From: Eublepharis macularius
Lineage: Eukaryota > Chordata > Lepidosauria > Squamata > Eublepharidae
DNA: 64,000 nt
NCBI RefSeq assembly: GCF_028583425.1
Contig: NC_072795.1
Location: 4,797,001 to 4,861,000, forward strand
Reading direction: 5' to 3'
The notes under the pieces were generated by a model. It had not been told where the DNA came from and ran no database searches. It saw nothing but the letters and a program-made list of their open reading frames with translations. Within the stretch, counting starts at the first letter, position 1; each line of letters begins with the position of its first letter. Below, piece by piece: positions 63,661 through 64,000 of the stretch. The translations under genes were made by a program, and so were the position numbers.

Positions 63661-64000
63661 CAGGGCTTTTTTTCTGGGAAAAGAGGTGGTGGAACTCCGT
63701 GAGTTGCCAGCACAGGGGGCAACTCTTGGCAAGACGTGGTGCCCCTAGTACCATGTGCGCGCGCAAACTGCACGCTTGCTCCCAGGGCCAATGACGTCAC
63801 TTTGGGTCAGCTGGAACAAGGCGGGAGTTTTTTAAAGTTTAAATCGCCCTCGGTGAAAATGGTCACATGGCTGGTGGCCCCGCCCCCTGATCTCCAGACA
63901 GTGGGCAATCTAAACTCCCCTCTGACTGGAGATCAGGGGGCGGGGCCACCAGCCATGTGACCATTTCCAAGAGGTTCCGGAACTCCATTCCCCCGTGTTC
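63661..64000. mobile_element. hAT MITE, CAGGGC family, cut by window end
   Basis: Left end CAGGGCTTTTTTTCTGGG; longer left arm than other copies (contains TGACGTCACTTTGGGTCAGC as in 28057-28289). Confidence 0.88.

Overview
This is vertebrate nuclear DNA: spliced genes with GT-AG introns, dense interspersed repeats and no bacterial features. The repeats (CR1 and L1 LINE tails, tRNA-headed and 5S rRNA-derived SINEs, hAT-type MITEs, Penelope-like pieces) suit a squamate reptile, perhaps a gecko. The species is inference and nothing here fixes it.

Three host genes were rebuilt exon by exon. PCYT1A (CTP:phosphocholine cytidylyltransferase alpha) lies on + from 2676 to 23547 in eight coding exons giving 367 codons, the length I recall for the human protein; its 3' UTR runs to a poly(A) signal at 25192. 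SLC51A (organic solute transporter alpha) lies on - from 51554 down to 32485 in nine coding exons giving 337 codons. ZDHHC19 (a DHHC palmitoyltransferase) lies on +; four exons from 54601 to about 63138 are present and the rest lies beyond the window. PCYT1A and SLC51A converge; SLC51A and ZDHHC19 diverge from a gap of about 3 kb. This matches the order and orientation I recall from human 3q29. Functionally, PCYT1A sets the rate of phosphatidylcholine synthesis, SLC51A exports bile acids and steroid conjugates across the basolateral membrane, and ZDHHC19 adds palmitate to proteins.

Layout. 1-2675: upstream of the PCYT1A start, no exon found. 2676-25215: PCYT1A with repeat-rich introns, including a GC-rich block (4745-5960) and a 28-bp minisatellite of about 57 units (19197-20790). 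25216-32484: convergent intergenic DNA, all repeats or unassigned. 32485-51554: SLC51A. 51555-54600: divergent intergenic DNA. 54601-64000: ZDHHC19, with a young-looking L1 in the polypyrimidine tract before exon 4.

The most notable repeat signal is a set of foldback families, called A, B and C here, with about two dozen copies. Their arms carry a hairpin resembling a hammerhead ribozyme core: CUGANGA, a stem whose pairs covary between families, then GAAA and a short AGC/GCU stem. Two family C copies also encode a conserved peptide of about 62 residues resembling the end of a Penelope-like GIY-YIG endonuclease. I propose that A, B and C are Penelope-derived; this is a hypothesis. Other foldbacks are called D, E and F. 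SINE families are S1 (tRNA-headed, the commonest), S2 and S3 (other tRNA-headed), and 5S-derived. No retrovirus or LTR element was recognised.
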